Source of the DNA: Arabidopsis thaliana
Taxonomy: Eukaryota > Streptophyta > Magnoliopsida > Brassicales > Brassicaceae
Direction: 5' to 3'
NCBI RefSeq assembly: GCF_000001735.4
Contig: NC_003074.8
Span: 18,855,261 to 18,919,260 of the forward strand
Length of the DNA: 64,000 nucleotides
Shown here: positions 22,082 through 33,741 of the stretch, piece after piece
Layout of the letters: the number at the start of each line of letters is the position of its first letter
How positions within the stretch are numbered: the stretch's first letter is position 1
The notes under the pieces: generated by a model
The model's database searches: none
What the model was told of the DNA's origin: nothing
What the model saw: the letters and a program-made list of their open reading frames with translations, nothing else
Made by a program: the position numbers and the translations under genes

Positions 22082-24176
22082 TGTTGTTAAAACACACACA
22101 AAAGCTTAAAGCTTTCACCTTTCACACACCATTAAAGAGACACAAACCTAAACAGAGAGGAGAACAAGTCAATTTGGGGGGAAAAACAAGAACCCTAGAA
22201 AAAAAATCAGAAATTTGTAGATGAATCAAAAACAGCTGTGTGTAGAATGAATGATTGGAGAGGTAATAATGGTGTTTAAAGAATCAAAGTTTATAGTAAC
22301 AATAATGTGATTATAAGAGATTTTTGAAAAGAAGAGAAAAGCCAAAACTATAAAGAACAAAGAAAGAGATGCATCAAATGGCCTTTGTCTCTCTACGATT
22401 CCTTTATCTTCTACTTTACCTTTGTCTCCTCTCTTCTCTCTCTCTCTCTCTTCGCATGATTTTGATGATTACATGTAATTTGTGGGCCTTTTTTGTTGAA
22501 CAAAAATATTCTTCTTTAAAAAGCATTACTTTATTTCTCAGTGACCAGACAGCCACGCCATGTCCATTTCTCTCTCTCATCCTCCAATGTTTTGAAAATT
22601 TATTATTAGTATATGATTAAAAGAGAATAAATCAGGAATTTTGAAATGTTAAAGTTGATGTGTGTTTGTTTATGTTCATGTGGGGACAGTTCTTCTCTTT
22701 CTTTTGTGAGTTTTGAGATTCTTGAGTAATGCTTATAAAACAAACCATCACTTTCTTGTAGATTTGTGTTACATAAAGCACATGATATGCATTTAATTTG
22801 GATTAAAATTTGGTTAATTAGGAGATTAATATTGGGAGATCATTAATTAATGGAACATATATAGCCTATAGCTGTTTTTCTTCTTCTACAAAAGGCTATA
22901 TAGGTTAAAATCTCATTTCTTTTAATTGAAGTATATAAAATATTCCATAATTGGTGTTAGTCGTACGAATTTTTATTGTTAATTTATTGAGATTGTGAGC
23001 TCCATAAATTTAGGGGGTTGGTTGGGTAGTTATAGTATTATTTTGTATAGTTTATTATCATACTATGATATAGACTTACCTTTCTGGTTGAACAAAACTA
23101 CGCATATAGAGTTGGTTATAATTAAATTTTAGGGACATACATCACATATATTTCTCAATGAATATATGAGTACAACTTTAGGTTAGCAAAACATTTAGAG
23201 ATTGTCATAAAAATGGTACGTTGGAATTCTCATTCATAGTTAGAGAGACTTGAAGCTAAACTAAAACAAAATCAGGAAAAAAGAATACTATCATACTTGC
23301 AAAAGAAAAATAATACTATATATATTATACTTCTAAAAAGGAAAAGTCGTATTTTATCTAATTTATGTTATACTTCATATGCTGAAACAAATGGAAATAT
23401 ATGACAAAGAAGATTTGATGGCATTTGCTGGAAGCTAGACCCACGAAAAAAGCATAAGGACTCTTGATGATAGTTGATACCATGTGTTCCACTTCTTTTT
23501 ATTTTTTCGTTTTATTGCAACGAAATTAATAAATAATTTCCCACATGAACATAACAATAATGAAGTCGAAGCTAAGCTAAATAAACCATGAAATGTTTCT
23601 ATATAGTTTTTTCATAATATTCGTGTTGTTTTTTTCTTCTCTAGAAAACTTCCAAGAACTAACAATTTCTTGATCATAAAAGTGACCGGTAACCAATTCT
23701 ATCCCTAAGCTTGAAAGCGAAACGTTTTGGATTTGTTGCTCAGTCCTATACTTAATATGTATGTATATCTGAATATTTAACATAACTATAACTGTTTTTA
23801 TGTATCTTTAAAATACACAAGAACATACAAATTTAAACTCTATGCATCGGCAGAATTACAAGAAGAACACCATGCTTGATCAGTTGATCTTGAAGATGTT
23901 CAAAGCTTTGATATTACTACTCTGGTACGACCTCTGAACAAACTCAAAAATAACTCGGTTCCTTTTATCGAGAGAACCAGAATTAAACCAACGGTAACCA
24001 AGACTCAAATTCAAACCATGCATGCTTTAGTTTACTGATCATATCTTTATCCAGTTTAGCTGAGAGATCATTTATTCTTCATCACTTAAGACTATCAAAT
24101 CTCCATCTTCACCATAACATTTTGATCTTGTGGTCTAAATTCTACAATGGAGAAAGCTTTTTGGAGGAGATTCTAA
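22082..24176. other. Intergenic region upstream of the BTB gene
   Basis: About 2.1 kb with no supportable gene. The first 350 bp are the promoter and leader of the minus-strand BTB gene, including a CTCTCT-rich tract at 22426-22452. The rest is AT-rich. Small frames (for example 23577-23783) have no recognisable motif. Confidence 0.5.
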
Positions 24177-24464
24177 GACCATCTCCAACACGCAGGGTTC
24201 TCTCATCAATTTTAACAATTAAAATAATAATAAAATTCTGAAAAGGAGAAGAGAGAGAGAAACTCATGAAACAATTGTTTCTGAAATCTCTTGGGAGAGA
24301 GACGTCTCTCTACTTTAAAAGATTTTACTTGCCAGATGTTTTATATTTATTGGTCAGATTTAACTAATAACTTTAAATTTAACTAACTAAAAAAACTATG
24401 ATAAAAATAATATTTTTTATCAATAAAGGACATTTTTGTGAGAACCTAACCGTTGTGGATGCTC
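24177..24464. mobile_element. Tourist-like (PIF/Harbinger) MITE, 288 bp
   Basis: The ends are GACCATCTCCAAC on the left and GAGCATCCACAAC as the reverse complement of the right end. Perfect TAA target duplications flank it at 24174-24176 and 24465-24467, the signature 3-bp target of PIF/Harbinger elements. The interior is AT-rich with an AGAGAGAGAG tract and has no coding capacity. It shares ends and body with the copy at 18354-18629, which lies in the opposite orientation. Confidence 0.75.
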
Positions 24465-24813
24465 TAAGCAGCTGAAGTCGAGGAAACTAATCTCTCGTCT
24501 CTTCCATACAGGTTCGATTCTATGAAGAACTGGGAGCTATAACCCTTTGATAAAGCCTCAATATGATCCCACATATCTGCGGTTATCTAAGGGTTTAGAA
24601 ATATATACATAATGTGAATTCGTTGTGGTAAGTGGAAACGTATGGTATGAGGTCATGAATGTAACTAAGGAACTTGAAGATAGTATCATCTATATTAGGA
24701 GGAAATGCAAGAAGTCTTATATACTATGATTCTTTACATGTTTATTATTCTTGTGCGCAACAACAGTGTACAAGTGAAACATACCACTCCAAGTGAAGAA
24801 TGGACAAACAGAA

Positions 24814-26680
24814 TTAGACTTGAATCTGATCATGGACATCCTCGAAAGATCTCTCCCCGTTAATGGTTTCACGATTCTCTACATGTTGCAGAAACTCCAT
24901 AACCACTTGGTCGGTCCAAGGAGCTCCGTTGGGAGCTTCTTCACCTGCCACCCATCCCAAGTGCCCTCCTCTTGGTGTCACAATCAACACGCAGTTTGGG
25001 TTTGCCTGACACTTCTAGTTCTTAGATAGACTCAAAATCATATGATTTTCGTGTAAATGAATGATCATTCATCTCTTACCTTGATGTCATCGCGAGGGAT
25101 ACCTCTCTCAGGAGCAATGGGATCATTTGCTGCCTGCATATCATATAAACAAATGAACATGAGAAAAAACAGATTCTAAGCTTATGGGTTCATCACTCAT
25201 TGTTCAGGAATTCACCTGAATGCAAAGCAAGGGTATGCGGACATGTTTTATAGCTTTGGAGCTGCTCGACTTGGAATAGTACTCATCTACTGATTTGAAA
25301 CCGAACGAGACTGTTACATGAAATAAAGAAACAAATGATTTGTAGCTGTATGCCCTTGTCTTCTCAAAGTATCAAGGAGAAGATATAAGTAGATGTTGAC
25401 AAAGCTAACCTCGGGTTAAGCCATCATCGAAATCCCTAACCGTCTCAGCATTTGCAGCCAAAGGAATGTTAAATTCACCTCCTATGTCTTCAAAAAGAAG
25501 AGAATGTCTGCATAAAGATGAATTAGTGATGTGACAATAACTAAATGGCAAGAAGATAAGACGGATGTGGACAACGAACAATTACTTGCTAAATATTCTA
25601 CGAAGAGATTTCGACAAGGCCTTGTCATAAACATTGTTAAAACCCTTATGGAAATCTTCATCTGCTATAACCAAATCAAAAGGATTGCACAAAGAAACAG
25701 CAGCAGTGAGAGGACAGTTATGAGATTCCTGCAACAAACTAAAAAAGATAAGAACTTGGTAATATCTCCTACATAAATTTCCAAACTCATGGGTTAAGAA
25801 AATAACTAACCTGACCCAAATAGTTAACAAGAATGTTGCCTCCAAGAGACCATCCAGCAGCATACAAATTGGCTTTTGGGAATTTATCAACAACATGATC
25901 AATCACTTCACCAATGTCTCCTAAAAACGAAGCCGAGTAGAACTGCATTAGCAGTATCATAATACTTCAGTAACAAAATGAAGCTAATTGGCACTATTCA
26001 TCTATCATCACCAGACCATGAAACAGTACAAAAAGGAAGCTACTTTATGAATCTAAGATGAACCAAGAAAGAGCAGAGAAAGATCAAAACCTGAGGAGTG
26101 GTCACAGGACTATCTCCACAACCACGGCTATTAAACACAACACAACGCCATTTTTTACTTTGAGCTCTTAACAACATATGTCTAACATACGAATCTTGAC
26201 TTCCTCCTGTTAAACCTGGCTACACATTTTTTTAAAGTTCTGATTTTTAAACTCAATACAAAATCAAAATCGAATTTTTGAAATGTTGAGTGTTACCAAC
26301 AAAATGAGGATTGGTGAATCAGGAGGAAAGTGCCTATCTTCGCCGGCGACCCAATCCAAAGCAACAGAGCCGTTGTCTTTAGTTCGGAGACATTCACGGC
26401 GGAGTCTAACGAAAGGAACAGAACGAAAGAAAGATGCGTAGATTGTCTCCACGTGGCGGTTAAATCCGATTAGAGGAAACGCATTGTACGGTTTAGCGAG
26501 TGAGTCCTTTAACGACGGTAAGAAACGATCACTTCCTCCGCCGATAACTTCGAGAGAGCTGTGGTGAGAGGGACGAGACATTTCTGGATTCGCGGCGGCG
26601 AAAACTGAGAAATGACGGCGGAGAGTACGAACTGATGAGATTAACGGCGGCGATGATGTGGCAAAGGCGACTCTCGCCAT
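24814..26680 (-). CDS. Alpha/beta-hydrolase, EMB8/YheT-type esterase-lipase (At3g50790-like)
   Basis: Eight exons: 26297-26680, 26091-26219, 25811-25942, 25586-25728, 25410-25507, 25216-25310, 25080-25133 and 24814-25005. All introns are GT-AG and phases match, giving 408 residues. The catalytic triad is visible: S203 in the nucleophile elbow GWSLGG, D331 in AANDPIAP, and H360 in RGGHLGW. The oxyanion region PGLTGGSQ follows exon 1. This matches the YheT/EMB8 (UPF0017) group of hydrolases. The substrate is unknown; acyl esters are the family expectation. The Arg/Ser-rich first 35 residues could be a plastid or mitochondrial targeting peptide. An in-frame GTG four codons upstream is not a plausible start. 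Confidence 0.9.
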
Positions 26681-27183
26681 TTGCTTCACCACGTCGTCGT
26701 TTTGGTAACCACAACGAATTTGCCTAACCGAAAAAACAAAGCAACATTTATGTGGTCGGGAAATCTAAACTAATTTGCAATCAAAGCCCTTGAAATATAT
26801 TATTATAACAAAATCATCCTTACTTACAGCGACTACATTTTTCAACCCTATGCGGCTATGCCCGTAGGAACAATGGGCCTTGGGCTTTTATCCCCACTTT
26901 TTGCAACTGTACACTGTGTCTTTCATGTAACCATTACGCGGTGTTGACCAAGAAAAGCCAGAGAGGATTTGATATTTTTACCACTAAATGACTAAATGCA
27001 ATTTATTAGTAGCTTTTGAACACTTCATCCACGTGAAAGTCTCCCAATTTGGTCATTTCTATGTATTAGTTGTATTAAATAACGAAATCAACTTTATATT
27101 TTTTATGGTAAAAATTATGTAAAAGTCAAATTTTCTAATTACAATTTACAAAATTTACACATTGACTAACCAATTTAACCCCT
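26681..27183. other. Promoter region of the hydrolase gene
   Basis: Upstream of the minus-strand hydrolase and downstream of the PADRE gene. ATGGGCCTTGGGCTTTTA at 26873-26890 holds two site II-like TGGGCY motifs typical of housekeeping plant promoters. The remainder is AT-rich DNA with no gene. Confidence 0.5.
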
Positions 27184-27642
27184 CTACTCAGCTATTGAAC
27201 TCAACTCCGCCGTGAACTTTCTCCTCCCTTTACCACCACCACCACAACCTCTTCCGCCGCAACCGTTTCTTTTAACTCTTCTAACTCTACACTCACCAAC
27301 ATCTTCATCGTTGTAACTCAAACCTCCTCCACCGCTTTTCGCAAGCGCAGAGCTTGCTTTAACCGCTAAAGCCGCCATTTCATCTGCTCTCAATGGATGA
27401 TTAAGCCATGTTAATGGTAAAACGAAGTACAATTCTCCTGGTCGAAGATCCTCGCTTCCAGGGACAGCTAAAACGGCGTCGTCGAAATCCATATCGTCGG
27501 AGTTACAAACAAAGCTTGTAGGATTCTTTTGAAGAATCTGCCACACTTTCACCGGCGTTGAAAACTCTTGTAATGTTCCGTCTGGTAATATCAGCTTCGC
27601 CGTCTCTGTTCTCCGAGATTCACGTGAAGCGCAAGCTCCCAT
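27184..27642 (-). CDS. PADRE (DUF4228) domain protein, predicted N-myristoylated
   Basis: Intronless, 152 residues. It begins MGACAS: Gly2 is a myristoylation site and Cys4 a likely palmitoylation site, so plasma-membrane attachment is expected. The PADRE domain fills about residues 13-100 (AKLILPDGTLQEFSTPVKV, then GELYFVLPLTWLNHPL). A Gly-rich basic linker follows, ending in the common tail FTAEL. PADRE genes are often induced by pathogens and stress; the biochemical role is unknown. A TATA-rich box (27768-27783) and a GAA/TTC-rich leader lie upstream. Confidence 0.9.
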   Translation of the reverse strand: MGACASRESRRTETAKLILPDGTLQEFSTPVKVWQILQKNPTSFVCNSDDMDFDDAVLAVPGSEDLRPGELYFVLPLTWLNHPLRADEMAALAVKASSALAKSGGGGLSYNDEDVGECRVRRVKRNGCGGRGCGGGGKGRRKFTAELSSIAE

Positions 27643-30364
27643 TGTTTTAGTACTTCTTTGTACGTAACTCGTTGAGTTGACTCGTGACTTTTAGAAAGTT
27701 TGTAGATAGAGAAAGATAGAGAGAAGATCTCGTCTGTGTGTTTGAAAGAGATACAAACTACTCGTGGGGCTTTATATATATATAGAAGAAAGAAGAAGAA
27801 GAATGAGTGAGCCTCGTGATTCGGAAACTTCAAGTAACGTTAGGTTTTTGTCGTCTAGTGTTCATAATCAGACAGGACACAGCTCACGCAATATTATTTG
27901 TCTTACTGAAACTACAAATATACCCTCATCATGCAATTTAGAAGGAGTAATTTAGATTGGTTAATGTAAGGGGTAGATTTGGAAAATTGGAGATGAAATC
28001 GTGGCGAAGAAGGAGAGAAGAAAGGAAGAAAGTGTCCACGTGCAAACATTAGAGACTTGGGACAAAATCAGAAAGCAGACAAGCTTAGGTGGCCGGAGGT
28101 TTAATTTCCGGCGGATGGGGTGCATGAAGCTTGGCTTATGGAGCCTCACGTGAAGGCCAATAAGACTAAGCATGGGTAGGGACCAAACCGGTCTAATGGT
28201 CCCATTTAGATTCATTCGGTTGCATGGGTCACCGGTCACCTAACGAGAGATTCGGGTCTTTAAGTCTATATACGTGCATCATTCATTAGTTTTAGTTTAA
28301 TTTAATTTGGGTATGAACGTGTGCATCAATAATGTGAATTCAACTCGAAATTATTGTGTGTCGATATGGTATTACGGTCCATCAACGCTGTATCGAATTT
28401 TTTTTTGTTACATTTTAAATATTTTAAGTAGGATTGATTTGTTGAAGAATATCGCTTTCCGTTGAAGTTTTTTTTTTTAGAATTGTTTTGTAGTATCTAA
28501 AGTCGGATACTTGTGTAACAACCAAACCAATATATCAAATCATAAGCTTCAATTATATGAAGTTATGAACCTCTATTATTTCCTACCACTTTATACTTTT
28601 TTTTCTCAAAAGAAACCTATTTTAGTTAAACTAACATTAATGTAACGATTAAAGTAGATATAGTATATTCTCTGCTTTTCATATATGTTTGGGATTAGGA
28701 ACACCCACGTTTCGGCCAAACTTTATTTTTTAGTTTGTGCGTATGATAAATGAAGACAATAACACTGATTTTGTCCGATTTCTGCTGTCCTTTATATATG
28801 ATCATCAGAAAGAACTAGTCCCAATTGATGAATACAGTACAATAATGTGTGTTCATACTATTATATTTTATGGAACAGAATTTGACTAGCCACTAATTAA
28901 TTACTAATATGGCGTAAATTATTTAACCTACCATGACACTTTTATTATATAAAAAACAATTATTGACGTTTATAAATATAGACCACGTACGATGGTTCGA
29001 TCTCTGGAGAGTTAACTGTTGGAACTCAATTTTACATATGTGACTCCGGCCAATTTTCCGGTGACTTTTCCGTTGATGTCCGTCACCGAAATGACCGGAT
29101 TATGGAGTTTTTGGATTCCTTGTAATGAACACTATAAGATAGTGTAGTTACATATAAAAAATAAAGTTATTATAAATGAGTAATTGAGGTCCAAAGTGGT
29201 GAGAAATAAAAGGTCGGTCGGGTTTTTCGATAACAAATTTGCGGATAAGATCATATGAGAAAGTTGTGAGGAAAATTCTCCATAAACAAACTGATGGAGA
29301 GGGTTTGTCTCGGAGTACGTCAGCAAGAATGAGCATGCCAAAGCCACTTGGCAGAGAGTATCCTTAAAGAGCATGTTAGCGGAGAAGAACCTCCCAAAAC
29401 TTTTTTTCTTAATATAGAGTTTCGTCTTTTTTTAAGTATTTTGTTATTAGTATCAAAAGTTGAATATGTGTGTAATATTTTGTAACCAAACACAACATTT
29501 TAATTTTGAAACCCTCCAGCTGTTTTTTTTGTCTATATGGTTATAAACGTTGTTGATTTTGAATCGCGAACATTTTTTGAGGTAAAATAAACATGAGATT
29601 GGATAATAACAATAATAAGATATAAATTCTTCAGAAAAAGACTAAGGAGATCTTCAGTGTCAATCATACACACGCGTACGAAACCTACTGACTACGATCT
29701 CTTGATACTTGATGATCAGTGAATGTTACGATTTGCAGTAACTATATATAAATTGGATAGTATAAAAATTTATTCAAATCATTGTCATTATTGATATGAG
29801 ATGTTAATTAGTTGAGTGTTTAAGAGGTAATATTCTATTTGCATTCTGTAGTGTTATATATGTGCTGTCCCACGCCAATAGAATTGGATCTTTTTGGTTA
29901 AAGACTATAAAATTGTTTATGTTATTACATGTTTCAATAGTTAGTTACTCAATCGCATGGACGACAGTTCATAAAAGAAAATTTTGGAAAATAAAAAACA
30001 CGATAAATTACAATTATTAATTTCCACGTGAAACGGCATTAAACTATTTCTACTTGTCGCGTTAACCTATTTTAAATTACAGGGTGTTGAAACTTGTTTA
30101 TATTCGTAAACACACAACAAAAGTACAAAAAATCAATCCAACCATATAATACACATACTCGTCGTTTTCCCATTGATCATCCAAAGGAAATTGATCCGAC
30201 AATGGAAACATAAATTTGTCAATTTTCGAGTTTTAAACATGTTTGGCCCCCAAAAAGAAGAAGATTTAAACATGCATGTATATAATTTGTTTAACCTTGA
30301 ATTCATTTTTCATAAAAATTAAATCATCTCTGAAACCTAAAAAAAAAAAAAACATGTATACACA
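27643..30364. other. Intergenic region downstream of a Helitron-like end
   Basis: The first 300 bp are the promoter of the PADRE gene. No gene can be supported further on. A frame at 29132-29374 (minus) is moderately GC-rich compared with its surroundings and may be a very old gene relic, but I recognise no family. The rest is AT-rich filler. Confidence 0.45.
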
Positions 30365-30607
30365 CTAGATTTTAACCCGTGGAATAACGCGGGAACAATT
30401 TATTTTTTAAAATTAGTATATATAAAAGTTTATAAATTGTATCTATTTATAAAATATTTTTATTTTATAGTTTACAATTGTTATTAAGTAACGTCTTGCT
30501 AAACCCGTCCCGTAAAAAAACTCATTTATTTTATTAATGTTGATCTTATTTATGATATGTTAATGAATCATTACCTAAATATTTTGTAACTTTGTAGTAA
30601 TAAAATG
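30365..30607 (-). mobile_element. Helitron-like 3' terminus, truncated or interrupted
   Basis: Read on the minus strand, the sequence ends with a small hairpin, CCCGCG-TTATTC-CACGGG (30376-30393), followed by TTAAAATCTAG and then T. A GC hairpin about 10 bp before a CTAG end, inserted next to T, is the classic Helitron 3' signature. The body would extend to higher coordinates, where the MULE at 30608 interrupts it. I cannot find the 5' TC end, so the full extent is unknown. Confidence 0.45.
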
Positions 30608-31998
30608 GGGTAAACGACCTGTGTCCCTTTCGGAAGTTTCATATACCATTAGAACTACACAGAATTTCAACCTCGATCTTGGTCCACACAAATAGAAAGT
30701 TCTAGTCCTATTTCTCCCTAATTTGAAAGTTCGAAACCTCAAAACACATAAACGCTTGATTAATTGGTTTATAACATAAACCGATATTAAACCACTTAAA
30801 CCAATCCTAAACCAAATTAAAAACCTGACCCATCTCCTTCTACCCCATTTGACCCGTCTCCTTCTCCGCCATCACCTCCCGATCACAAAACCAACATATA
30901 CATCTCCATTCCTGGAGTTTCGAAGCTTAAAGGAAGAGAAGCGAGGAAAGGCGATGTATTTGCGGCGGCTCGACAATGGAATCAAAGGACGAGAAGTATC
31001 GATAATGGAATTGAAATTCTCCGTATCGTTGTCCATAGAAGAAACTGAAGAATTTTCCTCCATTGTTTTTGGAAAAACATCATTTGTGAACACATTATTT
31101 GAAAGAGCATTGCGGATATATGAATTTGGAATTAAGTCAATCTCAAATTTTAGTCTTTGACTGAAACTCTATTTTGCTCTTCTTTTTAAATAAATTTTTC
31201 TGGAAATAAAGCAAGTCCTGAGGGGAAACCATGACATCGTTCGTAGAGGAGACAAACCCAACGATTTGGAATCTCATTATTGTCTCATTTTGGTGAATCG
31301 TTATCATTTTGTAGCTTATGACACGGTTTTTGTGCCATTAACATTTCAATAGTTGCAGAGATCAAAAAGCAATGTAAAACAGAGACAAAAATTGCAGAGC
31401 TTGAGTAAATCGAGTTATACAACAAAACAACAAAGCCGACTTAATCATAATCTTAAAAAGCAAAACCAAAAATAAATCCATTGTATCTTCTAATCTTATT
31501 TATCCTTGACTGAAAGTGTCTTGAGAAAGTTTGTTCGGAGAAATAATGCATTGAGAAGGCTCTAATAACTATCTGATTTATCGTGTGGTTGTGGCTGAGA
31601 TGATTTGCAACGTGGCTGATATGATCCGTCTTCATCATCATGAATTTCTCCCTCAACAATCAATTGATTAAATTTCTGGGTTCTCTCAAATTCTAGTGTT
31701 CTTTGATTCTGAGATTTGGGGATTTTCGATCTTAAATCGGGTCTACTCAGGTTAAATCCGGTTCCGTTTAGTCCTAATGTGGTTAATGATGTCTGGGTAA
31801 CAATAAACCGATTATAAACCATGTTTATGTGTGCTTTAGGTTTGAATTTTGATTTTATGTGTTTTGAGGTTTTGAACTTTCAAATTAGGGAGAAATAGGA
31901 TTAGAACTTTTCATTTGTGTGGACCAAGATCGAGGTTGGAATTCGGTGTAGGTCTAGTGTTATATGAAACTTTCGAGGGGCACACAGGTCGTTCACCC
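30608..31998. mobile_element. Mutator-like element with 145-bp TIRs and perfect 9-bp target duplication, possible Pack-MULE
   Basis: The terminal inverted repeats are 30608-30752 and 31854-31998. They open with GGGTAAACGACCTGTGT and GGGTGAACGACCTGTGT and stay about 85-90% alike over 145 bp. The flanks AATAAAATG at 30599-30607 and 31999-32007 are identical, the expected 9-bp Mutator duplication. There is no transposase frame. The 1.1-kb interior has a more GC-rich segment (30830-31030) with an open frame of 103 codons (30849-31160, +), and another of 86 codons (31562-31822, -). This looks like captured host DNA, as in Pack-MULEs, but I do not recognise the donor. Confidence 0.85.
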
Positions 31999-32353
31999 AA
32001 TAAAATGCTATCAAATATCTATGTTGTTTGATGATTATAATCGAATTATTATAGTCATGCAGAAAAATAATATCAAAAATGATAATTTTGTAATAATTAA
32101 ATAATATTAAATATTTTGGAAGTTTTATTTTAGTAACTAATCGTGTAGTTACTGTGTAGAGATTTTGGGAAAATTAAAATCCACTGACAGCCATTGTAAA
32201 TAAGTCTTAACTACATGATTTATTTCACAAAATGACTGCAAAAATGTATATGTAGATGTCTAAAATCTCAGTTATATGAAGCCTCCTAGAACCCTAAAAA
32301 AATCAAAAATCATAACGTTTTGGAATTAAAACCCTAGAAAGAAAAACAAAACC
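31999..32353. other. Intergenic AT-rich DNA downstream of the PLATZ gene
   Basis: It holds the right target duplication of the MULE and the 3' flank of the PLATZ gene. ACCCTA-rich stretches lie at 32290-32357. No gene is seen. Confidence 0.5.
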
Positions 32354-33189
32354 CTAGAAGAATGGAGCTCTATGTGGACTCCCTTTTCTCCTATGTCGTT
32401 TCTTCATCACCGGTTCATCAATCTCTTCTGAAATCTCTGTAACCTCTGATGAATTTTCCATCAGCTCATCAAGTTGTGACCCAAGAACGCTCCTAAACTG
32501 TAAAATTCACAATAAACAATGTTAACTTTACATATAACAAACAAAAGTGTAAGAAAAAAAAAAGGAAAAAAAGACATAATTAACCACAAACCATATACCT
32601 TGCATTCCATAGAACAGAACAAAGCAGAAGAAGCAGCGTCAATTTCCCATTCACAAATTTTACATTTATGCATAACATTGCTTCTAGAACGATGATTATT
32701 ATTGCCACGTCTCTGGTTTATGTAAACAATCGGAAACCCGTTGATCGAATATAGATGTATCCCTGATATATCCATATATTGTGACATCGTCTCTTTCTTT
32801 ACTCCTGTTTGGCGCGAACTTCTATATGTCTGCAATTACATCAAAAGCCATTAAACCATCGTTAGATATTATTTGCTACGAATGTTGGAACTAAATAATA
32901 ATAAAGCAATTTTATAGAAAAGATCGTTTACTTGAATCAAAGTATGGCCTTTGTGATCGTTCTTTTTGAAGCAAGTAGTGCAAAAAGGAGGAATCAAACA
33001 ATCACAACAGAAGTAACATCGCCTTTTTTGTGTTTCGCCTTTTTTTGGTGTATCGTTTTTTTTTGGTGTATCGTGTAACTTTTGATCGCAAATTTCATGG
33101 AAAAGCTTCGACTTCAACATCTCAATAATCCATGGATACCTTCTGATGCAGCTAAGAACTTCAACGGTTTCTTGCATACTTTCTAACAT
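32354..33189 (-). CDS. PLATZ zinc-binding transcription factor family protein (At3g50808-like)
   Basis: Three exons, 32932-33189, 32599-32829 and 32354-32497, all phase 0 with GT-AG introns, give 210 residues. The PLATZ zinc ligands appear as C-x2-C-C-x-C-x5-C-x2-C-x5-H-x2-H within residues about 58-84. YMDISGIHLYSING and the C-x2-C...FCSMECK pair in exon 2 complete the PLATZ pattern. Family knowledge: plant-specific AT-rich-DNA-binding nuclear proteins, often repressors. It is unusual in having a basic insert with a repeated DTPKK unit between the first ligands and the core, and an N-terminal extension. An in-frame TTG upstream is not a start; the ATG at 33189 is chosen. Confidence 0.85.
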
Positions 33190-33320
33190 TATTGAATCAA
33201 TGTTTGGAAGCAACTTGTGACTTTTTTTTTTGTACTTTTATAGAGCAAACAGAGTTTCCGATAAACTTGGTTAGTTGGTTAGCAAATATTTCCTTTTCTC
33301 TTCTCTTTTCCAAAACAGAG

Positions 33321-33358
<38 letters not shown>

Positions 33359-33741
33359 TAAGAATAGGAAAACTTAGGTTTTTGTTGAGCTTCATACTTT
33401 AATCTGAAATTGGTGAGATTATTGGGCTTATTAAGGCTGGAGAAAGTCTCGGCCCATTAAGGTTTTCAAAAGAAGCTACCACCTGAAAACGTCGTCGTTT
33501 CTTTGTGACTAAAACAGAGAATTCATCAGTCAAATGCAATTGCAATGTACAATAGGCTAATAGTTTGGAATCAAAAAACATTTTGTTGTAAAGTGTCTGT
33601 ATATAACATTTGGTAAATTTATTTCAATATTAACAAGACAAGTCTCTAGAGTTGTATATAAAAATGTACATCCATGTCCTATGATTATGATTCCTATCAT
33701 CTATAACTATAAGAAGACATCATAATAAGTCTCTGTTAATG
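33190..33741. other. Promoter region of the PLATZ gene with a long poly(A) tract
   Basis: A run of 27 A lies at 33332-33358, a mononucleotide microsatellite that should vary between accessions. The rest is the PLATZ upstream DNA and the 3' flank of the CASP-like gene. No gene is seen. Confidence 0.6.

Noticed and set aside
26681-26714. Longer N-terminus for the alpha/beta hydrolase
   Set aside because: The upstream in-frame codons that extend the frame are not ATG; the ATG at 26680 starts the family-like sequence.
29132-29374. Small membrane-protein gene on the minus strand
   Set aside because: Overlapping frames of similar length exist, with no family resemblance, no promoter and no conserved motif.
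33190-33213. Longer start for the PLATZ protein
   Set aside because: The upstream start would be TTG; the first ATG is at 33189.
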